From the NCBI RefSeq assembly GCF_051251695.1, contig NZ_JBPOEU010000013.1, positions 54,466-118,465 on the forward strand: a stretch of 64,000 nt of DNA, in the 5' to 3' direction. The translations under genes and the position numbers were made by a program. The notes beneath the pieces were generated by a model. The model was not told the DNA's origin. It saw only the letters and a program-made list of their open reading frames with translations, and made no database searches. Source of the DNA: Maritalea sp051251695. Its GTDB lineage: Bacteria; Pseudomonadota; Alphaproteobacteria; Rhizobiales; Devosiaceae. Numbering within the stretch: position 1 is the stretch's first letter; each line of letters opens with the position of its first letter. Below are positions 17,598 to 26,714 of the stretch, in pieces.

Positions 17598-18809
17598 ATG
17601 ACTGAGCCCGAATTTAATAAAGAAAAAAATGCGGGCCGAAACATCGGGCTCTTGGCTTTAACGCAGGCTGTCGGCGGCTCTAGCCAAGCTATCGTTATGG
17701 CTGTTGGTGCGCTTACTGCCGCAAATCTAGCCACAGATAAAAGCCTAGCAACACTTCCAACAACAGCAATGATTATCGGTTTGGCCCTTATGGCCGGACC
17801 AGCAACAAAAATCATCTATTCGATTGGACGTCGAAATGGATTTTTGGTGGGCGCAGGACTAGGGGTGATTGCGGGATTGGCCGCCGCCGCCGCCGTTACT
17901 TTGTCATCCTTTATTTTGTTCGCCTTGGCACTTTCCATTGTTGGAATGGGTGCGTCATTTACCCAACAATACCGTTTTGCCATTGCCGATAGTGTGCCTG
18001 ATGGCATGAAGGCGCGTGCCATCTCTTTGGTTCTGCTTGGCGGTGTTGCTGCAGGCTTTTTTGGGCCAAGACTTTCTTACATTTCAAAGGACTGGTTGGG
18101 CGGGGTTGAATTTGCAGGCTCGTTTTTGATCATCTCGTTTCTATCGATCGCGGCGATCGTTTTGCTTTCACAAACCAAACTTGCCCCGATTGTGAAGCCA
18201 AAAGTAGGGGATGCCAAAGGCCGGTCGGCCATGGCACTGATCAAAGTGCCTGAAATCGGCATTCCGATCCTAACAGGAATGATTTCGTACGCGCTGATGA
18301 CGTTTGTCATGGTTGCTGCACCTTTGGCCATGGTTCATGTGTGCGGTCACTCTGCGGAACAAGCAACCACAACAATTCAGTGGCATATTATTGCAATGTT
18401 CGCGCCCAGTTTGGTCACCGGTAACATCATCAATCGTATTGGCGCTCACGCAACGGTAGGCATAGGTCTTGTGTTGATTCTCATCTGCGCGTTGATCAAC
18501 CTCAACGGCGTATCAGTTACCCATTTTGATGCCGCTTTGATCATGCTCGGTGTGGGCTGGAACTTCGGGTTTATCGGCTCGACAACGTTGTTGTCTCAGG
18601 CTTACCGTCCAGAGGAAGCCTCAACTGCTCAGGGCCTAAACGAGCCGTTGGTGTTCGGTTCAATGGCTGTCGCTTCAATTAGCTCAGGCGTTTTGTTGAA
18701 TACGTTGGGTTGGCAATCAATCAACGTGATGGTGTTGCCAATCGTCACAGCAGCGCTTGCCCTGCTGGCGTGGGGCGATTATCGCCAGCGCAAGCTTCGC
18801 ACCCAATAA
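17598..18809 (+). CDS. MFS transporter
   Basis: 403-residue major facilitator permease with about twelve transmembrane helices. The N-terminal half carries TKIIYSIGRRNGFLVGAGLG, corresponding to the cytoplasmic loop 2-3 motif, and the sequence YRFAIADSVPDGMKARAISLVL resembles the YfmO/drug-resistance-like group common in Rhizobiales. Substrate unknown. It follows nusB by 15 bases and ends at a strong bidirectional terminator. Confidence 0.82.
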   Translation: MTEPEFNKEKNAGRNIGLLALTQAVGGSSQAIVMAVGALTAANLATDKSLATLPTTAMIIGLALMAGPATKIIYSIGRRNGFLVGAGLGVIAGLAAAAAVTLSSFILFALALSIVGMGASFTQQYRFAIADSVPDGMKARAISLVLLGGVAAGFFGPRLSYISKDWLGGVEFAGSFLIISFLSIAAIVLLSQTKLAPIVKPKVGDAKGRSAMALIKVPEIGIPILTGMISYALMTFVMVAAPLAMVHVCGHSAEQATTTIQWHIIAMFAPSLVTGNIINRIGAHATVGIGLVLILICALINLNGVSVTHFDAALIMLGVGWNFGFIGSTTLLSQAYRPEEASTAQGLNEPLVFGSMAVASISSGVLLNTLGWQSINVMVLPIVTAALALLAWGDYRQRKLRTQ

Positions 18810-18815
18810 CAAAAA

Positions 18816-18850
18816 GGCGGGAAGTTCGTTTATGAAACTTCCCGCCTAAT
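18816..18850. terminator. Bidirectional rho-independent terminator
   Basis: Perfect 11-bp stem GGCGGGAAGTT (18816-18826) / AACTTCCCGCC (18836-18846) with a 9-base loop, preceded by an A-run (18811-18815) and followed by TAATTTTC. It lies between convergent genes, the MFS gene and bamE, and can serve both. Confidence 0.9.
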
Positions 18851-18874
18851 TTTCTTTGAATACTTCTGTTTCGC

Positions 18875-19315
18875 CTAGAAACTAAGCGAGCCGAGCAATT
18901 GCTGCAGGAATGAGCGGTCTTGCCCAAATCCTGGCGTTGTGCGGGACACTGTGTCGATCACCTTGCCATCTTCAAGCTTGTAAACTGCTTTGTCGATCAC
19001 ACGATCTTTTTTGTCGAAATAGACAGCAACAACAGTGCGGTCCTTGACGTTTTTCATACCGAACGCGGTCTGTTCGATCTTCGTTTCTACATAATAATAA
19101 GCTTCTTCATCGCCAAACGTATTTTTTGACTGAGGCGAACCCATGACGAATTCGACCAATTGCTTGGATACACCTGGACGAACCTGGGCTAAGCTATCCT
19201 CAGGAATATCATAACCCTGAGTGCGTTGTTGGGTCAGGCAGCCGGAAAGCAAAAGGGCTGCCGCGATAACGCTGACAAGTGAAAAGAAGCGGATTGCTGT
19301 ACGCATAACCATCAT
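18875..19315 (-). CDS. bamE: Outer-membrane assembly lipoprotein BamE (SmpA/OmlA)
   Basis: 146-residue lipoprotein of the beta-barrel assembly machine. Lipobox LLSGC at about residues 22-26 (signal peptidase II), then the SmpA/OmlA domain with QVRPGVSKQLVEFVMGSPQ and YYVETKIEQTAF. Start could be any of three close Met codons (19315, 19312 or 19306). Its neighbourhood with the bc1 chaperone and plsX is the standard Hyphomicrobiales arrangement. Confidence 0.88.
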   Translation of the reverse strand: MMVMRTAIRFFSLVSVIAAALLLSGCLTQQRTQGYDIPEDSLAQVRPGVSKQLVEFVMGSPQSKNTFGDEEAYYYVETKIEQTAFGMKNVKDRTVVAVYFDKKDRVIDKAVYKLEDGKVIDTVSRTTPGFGQDRSFLQQLLGSLSF

Positions 19316-19469
19316 TTAATTGGCTTTCTCACAAAAACTCTATTAACAAGACAAATCGGCGCAACTTGATACGCGCATTCCAAATCTGTTTAGCTGCCTA
19401 AGTCGTAACATGGCAAGTCACAGATAGAACTTAAAAAATTCGACCTGCAGCGGAACCTACGACAAACCA

Positions 19470-20018
19470 ATGATTTTCAATCCCTTTAGAAAAGACCCAT
19501 ATGCCGAAGCAGCGCTAGCTGCCTACAATATCATTGTGGCACAATCTCGGCATCCCGATTTCTATTTATCCTATGATATAGCAGACAATGTAACCGGCCG
19601 CTTCGATATGATCGCCTTACATATGTCGCTTGTTTTTCATCGATTACACAAGGGTGATGTAGAACAACGCAAATTTGCCCAATCATTATTTGACTTGTTT
19701 TTCAAAGACATGGATAGATCTCTGCGCGAAATGGGCGTTGGTGATATCACCGTACCCAAAAAAGTAAAAAAGATGGGTGAGGTGTTCTACGGGTTGTTGG
19801 GCGCGGTTAAAGGCGCACTTGATGAAAAAGATATTGATGGGCTGACGGCAGCGTTAGACCGAAATCTCTACAACGAAGAAAACTCAAAATGCGCTGAAGA
19901 GTTGGCAAAATACACCATCGGGCAGGTGGGGTATTTGGAAGGGCAAAATGAATTTTTGCAAGGCTTGCTAAATTTTTTGAGCCCTGAACAATCACAATCC
20001 AGCTATTTGGCCAAATAG
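19470..20018 (+). CDS. Ubiquinol-cytochrome c chaperone family protein (CBP3-like)
   Basis: 182-residue soluble protein of the Ubiq_cyt_C_chap family, homologous to mitochondrial Cbp3, which assists assembly of the cytochrome bc1 complex. Family signatures: DIADNVTGRFDMIALHMSLVFHRL (about residues 40-62) and LFDLFFKDMDRSLREMGVGD (about 73-92). First gene of a run with DUF177 and plsX. Confidence 0.88.
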   Translation: MIFNPFRKDPYAEAALAAYNIIVAQSRHPDFYLSYDIADNVTGRFDMIALHMSLVFHRLHKGDVEQRKFAQSLFDLFFKDMDRSLREMGVGDITVPKKVKKMGEVFYGLLGAVKGALDEKDIDGLTAALDRNLYNEENSKCAEELAKYTIGQVGYLEGQNEFLQGLLNFLSPEQSQSSYLAK

Positions 20019-20061
20019 CGTTGGCCAATTAATACAAGTAATAAATGATGAGCAATTGATA

Positions 20062-20622
20062 ATGAGCGACAAACAAGAACGACGCACCCATAGCCTAACT
20101 CTACTTCTGGACATTGTGGCCAGACTTGATGAGATATCTGTTGAGGGGCGAAAATACGACTTTGACGCCGACGAAGAGGGATTGGCTTGGTTGACGCAGA
20201 ATTCTCCAGCGTCGCAGGTTAGTAAATTTGTCGGTCATGTCGAATTACGCCCAATCAGAGGTGGATATGAAGCAACTGGCAAATTAGTCGCCTCACTGCA
20301 ACAACCATGTGTCATAACCCTTGAACCAGTAGATGAGAATATCGACATTGAGATGCGACGCATCTTTATGCGGGGTGAAGAGCCTGAAATGGATGTGACC
20401 TCAAATGGGGAAGTGTTCATTGATCTTGAGGCAAGTGCAGACAATGAATGGTTTAATGAAGACAAAATCGACTTGAGTGAATTTGTACTTGAGCAGTTTT
20501 TGTTATCCATCAATCCATATCCAAAAAAGGATGGCGCAGTGTTGCCTGAATTGAATATCGATGATGAACCGGCGGAGAAATCACCGTTTGCTGCACTCGC
20601 GGCACTAAAGAAGTCAGATTAA
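20062..20622 (+). CDS. YceD/DUF177 family protein
   Basis: 186-residue protein of the YceD (DUF177) family, thought to be linked to 23S rRNA or L32 metabolism. Typical core: GHVELRPIRGGYEATGKLVASLQQPCVITLEPV, followed by an acidic C-terminal half. Elsewhere this gene precedes rpmF-plsX; in this lineage rpmF is absent and plsX follows after 87 bases. ATG 20062 is preferred over the in-frame TTG at 20056. Confidence 0.85.
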   Translation: MSDKQERRTHSLTLLLDIVARLDEISVEGRKYDFDADEEGLAWLTQNSPASQVSKFVGHVELRPIRGGYEATGKLVASLQQPCVITLEPVDENIDIEMRRIFMRGEEPEMDVTSNGEVFIDLEASADNEWFNEDKIDLSEFVLEQFLLSINPYPKKDGAVLPELNIDDEPAEKSPFAALAALKKSD

Positions 20623-20709
20623 TCGGTCGACAAAGGTGCGAAAAAGCTTGTACGGGGCTTATACATAGATAAGCTGTCGAGCAGTTTTGCTAAAAAAACC
20701 AAAGCGAAT

Positions 20710-21795
20710 ATGGCAAAAAATATAACAATTTCAGTCGACGCCATGGGTGGCGACAATGGTCCAGAGATCGTCCTTTTGGGGGCAAAAATGTCTCTTCTTG
20801 AGCGACCCAACACCCGCTACATCTTTCATGGGCGTGAAGATGAATTGGCACCTTTGCTTCAAAAATACAGCGATTTGCAGGCAGTATCCGAGATTCGGCA
20901 CAACGACAATGTTGTTTCGATGGACGAAAAGCCATCTCAGGCCCTGCGCAAAGGGCGTGGCAAGTCCTCAATGTGGAATGCGTTGCAATCCGTTGCAGAT
21001 GGGGAAGCGGATGCCGCAATTTCAGGCGGCAATACCGGCGCGTTGATGGCGATGGCAACATTTTGCCTGCGCCCCATGGAGGGCATCTCCCGTCCGGCCT
21101 TAGCTGCGGTTTGGCCCACGCTACGCACAGAAATCGTTGTGCTCGATGTTGGCGCGACCGTGGGTGGCGACGCGAAACAACTTATCGATTTTTCAATTCT
21201 AGGCGCTGCAATGGCCCGCTCCCTGTTTGATATGAAAGAACCAACAATTGGTTTGCTCAATGTTGGTACGGAAGAAGTAAAAGGCTTAGAAGCGGTAAAA
21301 GATGCTGCGAAGGAGCTAAGCTCCCATACAGGTCGCGGATATCAATATCACGGCTTTGTTGAAGGTGATGATATTGGCAAAGGCACGGTTGATGTTGTCG
21401 TTACTGAAGGCTTTACCGGCAATATTGCGCTAAAGACCGCTGAGGGCACAGCCCGGCAGGTCGCTACATATTTGCGCACCGCACTCACTCAAAGTTGGGT
21501 TTCCAAATTGGGCGCTCTGCTTGCTTCTGGCGGATTGCGGACATTGCGGGACAAAATGGACCCAAGAAACGTCAATGGTGCCGTATTTTTGGGTGTAAAT
21601 GGCATCGTGATTAAAAGCCATGGCGGCACGGACGAAGTGGGCTTTAAAAGCGCGCTCGGGGTTGCATATGAAATGGCACAGAACCGACTGATGGATAAAA
21701 TCGGTGAAGGTTTGAAACAGTTTGAAACGCCTGACCAAGAGGCCCAAAAAGCGGCATCGGATGGCGAAAATGATGGTGAGGTAGCGTCAGCGTGA
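20710..21795 (+). CDS. plsX: Phosphate acyltransferase PlsX
   Basis: 361-residue peripheral membrane enzyme that makes acyl-phosphate from acyl-ACP for glycerophospholipid synthesis. Signatures: SVDAMGGDNGPEIVL at the N-terminus, AAISGGNTGALMAMATF, and GATVGGDAKQLIDFSILG. An acidic tail of about 25 residues follows the conserved domain. The TGA stop overlaps the GTG start of fabH (GTGA), so the two are translationally coupled. Confidence 0.95.
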   Translation: MAKNITISVDAMGGDNGPEIVLLGAKMSLLERPNTRYIFHGREDELAPLLQKYSDLQAVSEIRHNDNVVSMDEKPSQALRKGRGKSSMWNALQSVADGEADAAISGGNTGALMAMATFCLRPMEGISRPALAAVWPTLRTEIVVLDVGATVGGDAKQLIDFSILGAAMARSLFDMKEPTIGLLNVGTEEVKGLEAVKDAAKELSSHTGRGYQYHGFVEGDDIGKGTVDVVVTEGFTGNIALKTAEGTARQVATYLRTALTQSWVSKLGALLASGGLRTLRDKMDPRNVNGAVFLGVNGIVIKSHGGTDEVGFKSALGVAYEMAQNRLMDKIGEGLKQFETPDQEAQKAASDGENDGEVASA

Positions 21796-22766
21796 GTGGG
21801 GTAAAAACAGTTGTTCGGGGTGTGGGGCATCATTTGCCCAAAAATGTGGTCACAAACACGGAACTAGCCAAAACGGTTGATACATCCAACGAATGGATCG
21901 TGCAACGCACAGGCATCGAACAGCGATATATAGCGGGTGACGACGAGCAAACGTCTGATCTGGCTTTAAACGCCGCTAAAAACGCGTTAGCTGCCGCCGG
22001 AATGGATGCCAGCGAAATCGACCTGATTATTCTGGCCACCACAACGCCTGACCGCACGTTTCCAGCGACAGCGGCGCTAGTTCAAGAAAAACTAGGCATC
22101 ACTCAAGGCGCTGCTTTTGATATTCAGGCCGTATGCTCTGGTTTTGTTTATGCGGTCGCGACAGCTGACAGCTACTTGAAAAATGGATTGGGCACCAAAG
22201 CCCTAATCATTGGTGCAGAAACCTTCTCACGTCTTTTAGACTGGGAAGACCGCACCACCTGTGTGTTATTCGGCGACGGCGCAGGTGCGATGGTTGTTGA
22301 GGCTGTTCCTGACAACACTGAAGGTGATCGCGGCGTTTTATCAAACTGCTTGCGTTCAAATGGCGAACATTGGCGAAAACTTTATGTCGATGGCGGCCCC
22401 TCACTCACGAAATCTGTTGGTTTCGTCCGCATGGAAGGAAAAGAAGTTTTTCGCCATGCGGTGGGTATGATTTCTGATGTGGTTGAAGGTGCGTTCGAAA
22501 AAGCGAACGTAGAGCCGAGCGATTTGGATTGGTTCGTTCCCCATCAAGCAAACAAGCGGATAATTGATGGCGCTGGCAGAAAATTGAAAATTCCTGCTGA
22601 AAAAGTCATCGTTACCGTCGACAAGCATGCGAACACTTCCGCCGCATCAGTGCCCATGGCGCTGAGCATAGGCGTTGAAGATGGACGCATAAAGCAGGGC
22701 GATTTGGTTATGTTAGAAGCCATGGGTGGTGGTTTTACATGGGGTGCGTCACTGGTTAGGTGGTAG
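21792..22766 (+). CDS. fabH: 3-oxoacyl-ACP synthase III
   Basis: 324-residue condensing enzyme starting fatty acid synthesis from acetyl-CoA and malonyl-ACP. Catalytic triad visible: Cys in DIQAVCSGFVYA, His in WFVPHQANKRI and Asn in HANTSAASVPMAL. The start is GTG at 21792, overlapping plsX by 4 bases, which preserves the expected N-terminus (VVRGVGHHLPKNVVTN). Confidence 0.96.
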   Translation: MSGVKTVVRGVGHHLPKNVVTNTELAKTVDTSNEWIVQRTGIEQRYIAGDDEQTSDLALNAAKNALAAAGMDASEIDLIILATTTPDRTFPATAALVQEKLGITQGAAFDIQAVCSGFVYAVATADSYLKNGLGTKALIIGAETFSRLLDWEDRTTCVLFGDGAGAMVVEAVPDNTEGDRGVLSNCLRSNGEHWRKLYVDGGPSLTKSVGFVRMEGKEVFRHAVGMISDVVEGAFEKANVEPSDLDWFVPHQANKRIIDGAGRKLKIPAEKVIVTVDKHANTSAASVPMALSIGVEDGRIKQGDLVMLEAMGGGFTWGASLVRW

Positions 22767-22787
22767 AGCGTAACGCATGTTTCTTCT

Positions 22788-22822
22788 TGGTCATTGACCA
22801 GATGAAATGTCGCATCTATGCT
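22788..22822 (+). promoter_or_regulatory. Probable ihfA promoter with palindrome over the -35
   Basis: TTGACC (22794-22799), 17-base spacer, TATGCT (22817-22822) sit 34 bases upstream of the ihfA start. The odd palindrome TGGTCATTGACCA (22788-22800) overlaps the -35, a possible operator. Predicted by eye only. Confidence 0.5.
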
Positions 22823-22855
22823 CGTTAACATATTGAAATGCATTGCGGAGCGGAT

Positions 22856-23167
22856 ATGGCAGGGAAAACTTTAACACGCGCTGACCTAAGTGAGGCAGTG
22901 TATCAGCAGGTTGGTCTATCGCGGGCAGAATCCTCGGATTTGGTCGAACGCGTATTGGATTTGATGAGTGATTCACTTGTGGCGGGTAAAAGCGTCAAGC
23001 TTTCATCTTTCGGTTCATTTTTAGTTCGATCGAAGAATGAAAGAATTGGCCGCAACCCTAAAACGGGCGAAGAAGTGCCGATTTTGCCAAGACGTGTTTT
23101 GGTGTTTAAACCAAGCAATGTTTTGAAATCAAAAATCAATGACAAGATGCTGAGCGCTAAAAAATAA
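22856..23167 (+). CDS. ihfA: Integration host factor subunit alpha
   Basis: 103-residue DNA-bending protein that pairs with IhfB. HU/IHF signature with FGSFLVRSKNERIGRNPKTGEEVPI (about residues 48-72), including the intercalating Pro. The start at 22856 is chosen over a GTG/ATG-type codon at 22838 because GCGGAGCGG lies just upstream and the family starts MxGKTLTRADL. Downstream merR follows after 36 bases, the common Hyphomicrobiales pairing. Confidence 0.93.
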   Translation: MAGKTLTRADLSEAVYQQVGLSRAESSDLVERVLDLMSDSLVAGKSVKLSSFGSFLVRSKNERIGRNPKTGEEVPILPRRVLVFKPSNVLKSKINDKMLSAKK

Positions 23168-23203
23168 CAATAATCGCGTTTCAGAATTTAAAGGGTGGAG
23201 CCG

Positions 23204-23668
23204 TTGGAAAAGTCGCCTGACGCATTTCGTACAATCTCGGAAGCGGCACAAGAGCTTGACTTGCCTCAACACGTATTGCGGTTTTGGGAGACGCGATTTT
23301 CCCAGATCAAACCGCTTAAACGTGGTGGTGGGCGGCGGTATTATCGTCCCGATGATGTGCAGCTGCTGCGTGGCATTCGTTTCCTTCTTTATGATGAAGG
23401 ATTTACGATCAAAGGCGTTCAAAAAATCCTCAAAGAAAACGGCGCACGCCACGTCATTACGATTGGCGAAACCGGCGCTATTGAAACTGTAACGTCGGCA
23501 GGTGCTGGCGATGAAATGGTGACCACTCCTCAAATTACTGCCCCAGAAGTTGCCACATCCGGCTCAGTTATAGACACTTATTCACGTGCCCGGCTCAATG
23601 AGGCGTTGCATGAATTGCTAGAGTGCAAACGGATTTTAGACAAGGCGACAGAAGAGCCGTTAAACTAG
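23204..23668 (+). CDS. MerR family transcriptional regulator
   Basis: 154 residues with an N-terminal MerR HTH and wing: FRTISEAAQELDLPQHVLRFWETRF then RGGGRRYYRPDDVQLLRGI. No metal-binding cysteines. The likely start is TTG at 23204, giving the conserved opening MEKSPDAFRTISE with AAGGG eight bases upstream; an alternative is GTG at 23195. This ihfA-linked MerR protein is conserved in Rhizobiales but its targets are unknown. Confidence 0.86.
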   Translation: MEKSPDAFRTISEAAQELDLPQHVLRFWETRFSQIKPLKRGGGRRYYRPDDVQLLRGIRFLLYDEGFTIKGVQKILKENGARHVITIGETGAIETVTSAGAGDEMVTTPQITAPEVATSGSVIDTYSRARLNEALHELLECKRILDKATEEPLN

Positions 23669-23952
23669 CGGACTTTAATTCCTCCCACAAATTGATGTAA
23701 CCTTCTGATTGTCATGTAAATTGTGACGTCTTTTGGTGTTTTCCGTACCCCTTTGAAATATTGTTCATAATTCCTGCATTCTGTGTTCGAGCAAGCGCAA
23801 GAAACACTTAATATTTCGTTCACCATACATATTTATACATTTGAATAGTTATGTGGTGTGGCTCGAATATCAAAAGGTCGCTTTCCGAAGAAGCGATGGA
23901 TTCTTGTGATGTTTTAGCTGGAATTACAGGTGAAAAACTAGGTTGGGGTTAT

Positions 23953-26340
23953 ATGAGCGAGCAAGTCAAAAATACTACGGGGTCCAAGACACTTTTTTCC
24001 AAACTGTCTATCTCAAACATCAAAGTTTCACGGCAGATAGCCTTAGGGTTTTCTCTGGTACTCGTTTTGTTGGTGGGGGTTGCATATTTTGCATACGATG
24101 GCCTGTCCAGTGCAAATAGTAACTTTAAGCAATACCGTAGTTACGCAATTCAGACCAATCAACTGGGACGCATTCAATCCAATTTGCTTTCTGCTAGACT
24201 TGCGGCAAAGGATTTTCTGCTCAAAAATACGGAAGAAGCGGCCGAAGAAGTTCGAAAGCGCCTAGCATCAGTTTCCACTCTTATTGACGAAAGCATGACG
24301 CTGTTTGATCGTCCTGAAGCATTGCAGGTCGTGAAAGATCTGCAGGCGGGTATCGCACAATATGACAGCTCCTTCGAACAAGTGACTGTGTTTGTTCAGG
24401 AACGTAATAAGCTAGTCAATATATTGAATACGGTTGGACCTAAGGCTGAAAAAGACCTTACATCCATTATGAAGAGTGCGTTTAAAGACGATGATGCGCA
24501 GGCAAGTTTCATGGCTGGTTCCGCATTGCGCTCACTATTGCTGGCACGTCTATATTCAAACCGCTATTTGGTGGACAATTTGGAGGCAAGTGGTGAACGT
24601 GCAAACGCAGAGCTTTCAGATTTTGAAAAACAATCCGCGGAAATGCTCAAAGAACTTCAAAACCCTCAACGCAATAAACTTGCGAAATCAGTTATGGCGT
24701 TGGCTGGCGAATACACAGCGACGTTCAACGAAGTTATTTCGGTCATCACAGACCGTAATGCTATCATCACAGGTACTTTGGACGTAATCGGCCCTCAAAT
24801 GGCGACAGAGATGGAAGATCTCAAACTTGCCAATAAAGCGTTGCAAGATGAACTCGGCCCACAGGCTTCTGCAGAGGTTAGTCAGTCAGTAACTGTAACA
24901 TTGACCATCTCAATCGTTGCTATCGTGTTTGGTGCAATCTTAGCGTTCGTCATAGGCAAGCTAATTTCGGTTCCCGTTCAAGGACTGACCAACACAATGT
25001 CCAAACTCGCTGGTGGCGATTTGGATGTTGAGGTTAAGGGCTTGGATGCGAGCAATGAAATTGGTGCGATGGCCCGCGCGGTTGAAGTGTTTAAGAAAAA
25101 CGCAATCCGAGTGGCTGCGCTTTCCAGTGAAGAGGAGCAAGCAGACGCTCAACGTAAACTCGAACATGCAACGATGATGGGCGACTTGCGATCTGCATTC
25201 GGTGAAGTTGTTGACGCAGCCATCGCCGGTGATTTCAGCAAACGCGTTCCTGCAGACTTCCCTGACGCAGAACTCAATGAATTGGCTGCTTCTGTAAACA
25301 ACTTGGTATCCACAGTGGACTCTGGGTTGGATGAAACAGGAAAAGTACTTTCTGCATTAAGCAATACTGATCTGACCATTCGGGTTGAAGGCGATTATCA
25401 CGGTGCGTTCCAGCGTCTAAAGGATGACACCAACCTTGTTGCTGATAAGCTTTCAGATATTGTCGGCGAACTAAAAGAAACCTCATCTGGTCTCAAATCA
25501 GCGACGAGTGAGATCCTTTCTGGCGCAAACGATCTTTCTGATCGAACAACCAAGCAAGCAGCGATGATTGAAGAAACATCTGCTGCAATGGAACAGCTCT
25601 CAACCACAGTGACCAGCAATACAAAGCAAGCACAGACTGGTGCGAGCAAAGCGCAAGAGGTTAGAAAAACGGCCGAAGAGAGTGGTGATGCTATGTCGCA
25701 GGCTAGTTCTGCTATGGAGCGTATTACATCGTCTTCTTCAAAAATCTCAAACATTATCGGTATGATTGATGACATTGCTTTCCAAACCAACTTGCTAGCG
25801 CTTAACGCTTCAGTTGAAGCTGCAAGGGCAGGTGAGGCCGGTAAGGGATTTGCAGTTGTTGCGATCGAAGTTCGTCGTTTGGCTCAATCCGCAGCAGAAG
25901 CTTCTAATGAAGTTAAGCAGTTGGTCGAGCAAAGTGCATCAGAAGTTGCAACCGGCTCTAAGTTGGTCGCGGATGCTGCAGGACGACTCTCTACAATGCT
26001 AGATGGTGTTAAAGAAAACACCGCATTGATGGAAGGCATTGCTGATAACAGTCGCGATCAAGCATTCTCAATTGATGAAGTGACCGCTGCGGTTCGTGAG
26101 ATGGACGAAATGACCCAACACAATGCGGCACTCGTTGAAGAAACAAACGCCGCAATCGAACAAACCGAGACACAGGCCAGCGACCTGGATCGCATTGTCG
26201 ATGTCTTCAAGCTAAACGATCGTGCTGTAGACAAGCTAAGAGATGCTGGTCATGAATTACGTGAAAAAGCGGCAGTTGCTGCACCTAGTCCAGCCCCAGC
26301 CAGCAAAGTAGCAGTTGGTCAAGATTGGGCTGAATTCTAG
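23953..26340 (+). CDS. Methyl-accepting chemotaxis protein
   Basis: 795-residue transmembrane chemoreceptor. TM1 about residues 27-48, a four-helix-type periplasmic sensor domain (about 50-310), TM2 about 315-337, HAMP with SVPVQGLTNTMSKLAGGDLDVEVKG, a second HAMP-like segment (GDFSKRVPADFPDAELNEL), then the MA signalling domain whose hairpin tip is IDDIAFQTNLLALNASVEAARAGE. The C-terminus ends GQDWAEF, matching the xWxxF pentapeptide that tethers CheR in other receptors. The ATG at 23953 is preferred; the longer frame from 23851 has no support. No che genes are nearby. Ligand unknown. Confidence 0.92.
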   Translation: MSEQVKNTTGSKTLFSKLSISNIKVSRQIALGFSLVLVLLVGVAYFAYDGLSSANSNFKQYRSYAIQTNQLGRIQSNLLSARLAAKDFLLKNTEEAAEEVRKRLASVSTLIDESMTLFDRPEALQVVKDLQAGIAQYDSSFEQVTVFVQERNKLVNILNTVGPKAEKDLTSIMKSAFKDDDAQASFMAGSALRSLLLARLYSNRYLVDNLEASGERANAELSDFEKQSAEMLKELQNPQRNKLAKSVMALAGEYTATFNEVISVITDRNAIITGTLDVIGPQMATEMEDLKLANKALQDELGPQASAEVSQSVTVTLTISIVAIVFGAILAFVIGKLISVPVQGLTNTMSKLAGGDLDVEVKGLDASNEIGAMARAVEVFKKNAIRVAALSSEEEQADAQRKLEHATMMGDLRSAFGEVVDAAIAGDFSKRVPADFPDAELNELAASVNNLVSTVDSGLDETGKVLSALSNTDLTIRVEGDYHGAFQRLKDDTNLVADKLSDIVGELKETSSGLKSATSEILSGANDLSDRTTKQAAMIEETSAAMEQLSTTVTSNTKQAQTGASKAQEVRKTAEESGDAMSQASSAMERITSSSSKISNIIGMIDDIAFQTNLLALNASVEAARAGEAGKGFAVVAIEVRRLAQSAAEASNEVKQLVEQSASEVATGSKLVADAAGRLSTMLDGVKENTALMEGIADNSRDQAFSIDEVTAAVREMDEMTQHNAALVEETNAAIEQTETQASDLDRIVDVFKLNDRAVDKLRDAGHELREKAAVAAPSPAPASKVAVGQDWAEF

Positions 26341-26366
26341 CCGCACTTATCGACCTCAAAATCAAA

Positions 26367-26397
26367 GGCGCCTCTGGAATTTCCGGGGCGCCTTTTT
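26367..26397 (+). terminator. Rho-independent terminator after the chemoreceptor gene
   Basis: GGCGCC (26367-26372) and GGCGCC (26387-26392) close a hairpin extended by TGGAA/TTCC pairing, followed by TTTTT (26393-26397). Located 27 bases after the stop. Confidence 0.8.
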
Positions 26398-26498
26398 CGT
26401 TGCAATTCGGAATTTCATCGGTCGTGAAACATCATCAAACGAATATGAATCGGATTGACCACAGGCATGCGAAATGGGCATCCAAATAAATTTGTGAA

Positions 26499-26575
26499 TG
26501 GTCGGAGTGGCCAGATTTGAACTGACGACCCTCTGTCCCCCAGACAGATGCGCTACCAGGCTGCGCTACACCCCG
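26499..26575 (-). tRNA. tRNA-Pro (anticodon GGG)
   Basis: Complete cloverleaf on the minus strand: acceptor CGGGGTG/CACTCCG, D arm with AGCCTGGTA, anticodon stem TCTGT/ACAGA around CTGGGGG (anticodon GGG), T arm with GTTCAAAT. A73 and CCA are encoded (26499-26502). It reads proline codons CCC and CCU. Confidence 0.95.
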
Positions 26576-26585
26576 AACTGACGCT

Positions 26586-26614
26586 TTGTTATCTAAATTC
26601 GTCTGCATGCGCAA
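26586..26614 (-). promoter_or_regulatory. Probable tRNA-Pro promoter
   Basis: On the minus strand TTGCGC (26614-26609), 17-base spacer, TAACAA (26591-26586), ten bases upstream of the tRNA 5' end. Similar in form to the tRNA-Glu promoter in this window. Confidence 0.45.
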
Positions 26615-26714
26615 GCTGCTCAAACTGCGTTTTTTGCGAAACAGAACAGTTTATCCAAGTTTGTGGCTTAACAGCCTGCCCAAATTGGGTTAGCCATCCA
26701 ACTCAAAGGTTGGG

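Noticed and set aside
26435..26623. Minus-strand frame reading GVAQPGSASVWGTEGRQFKSGHSDHS
   Set aside because: It is the translation of the tRNA-Pro gene, a familiar artefact.
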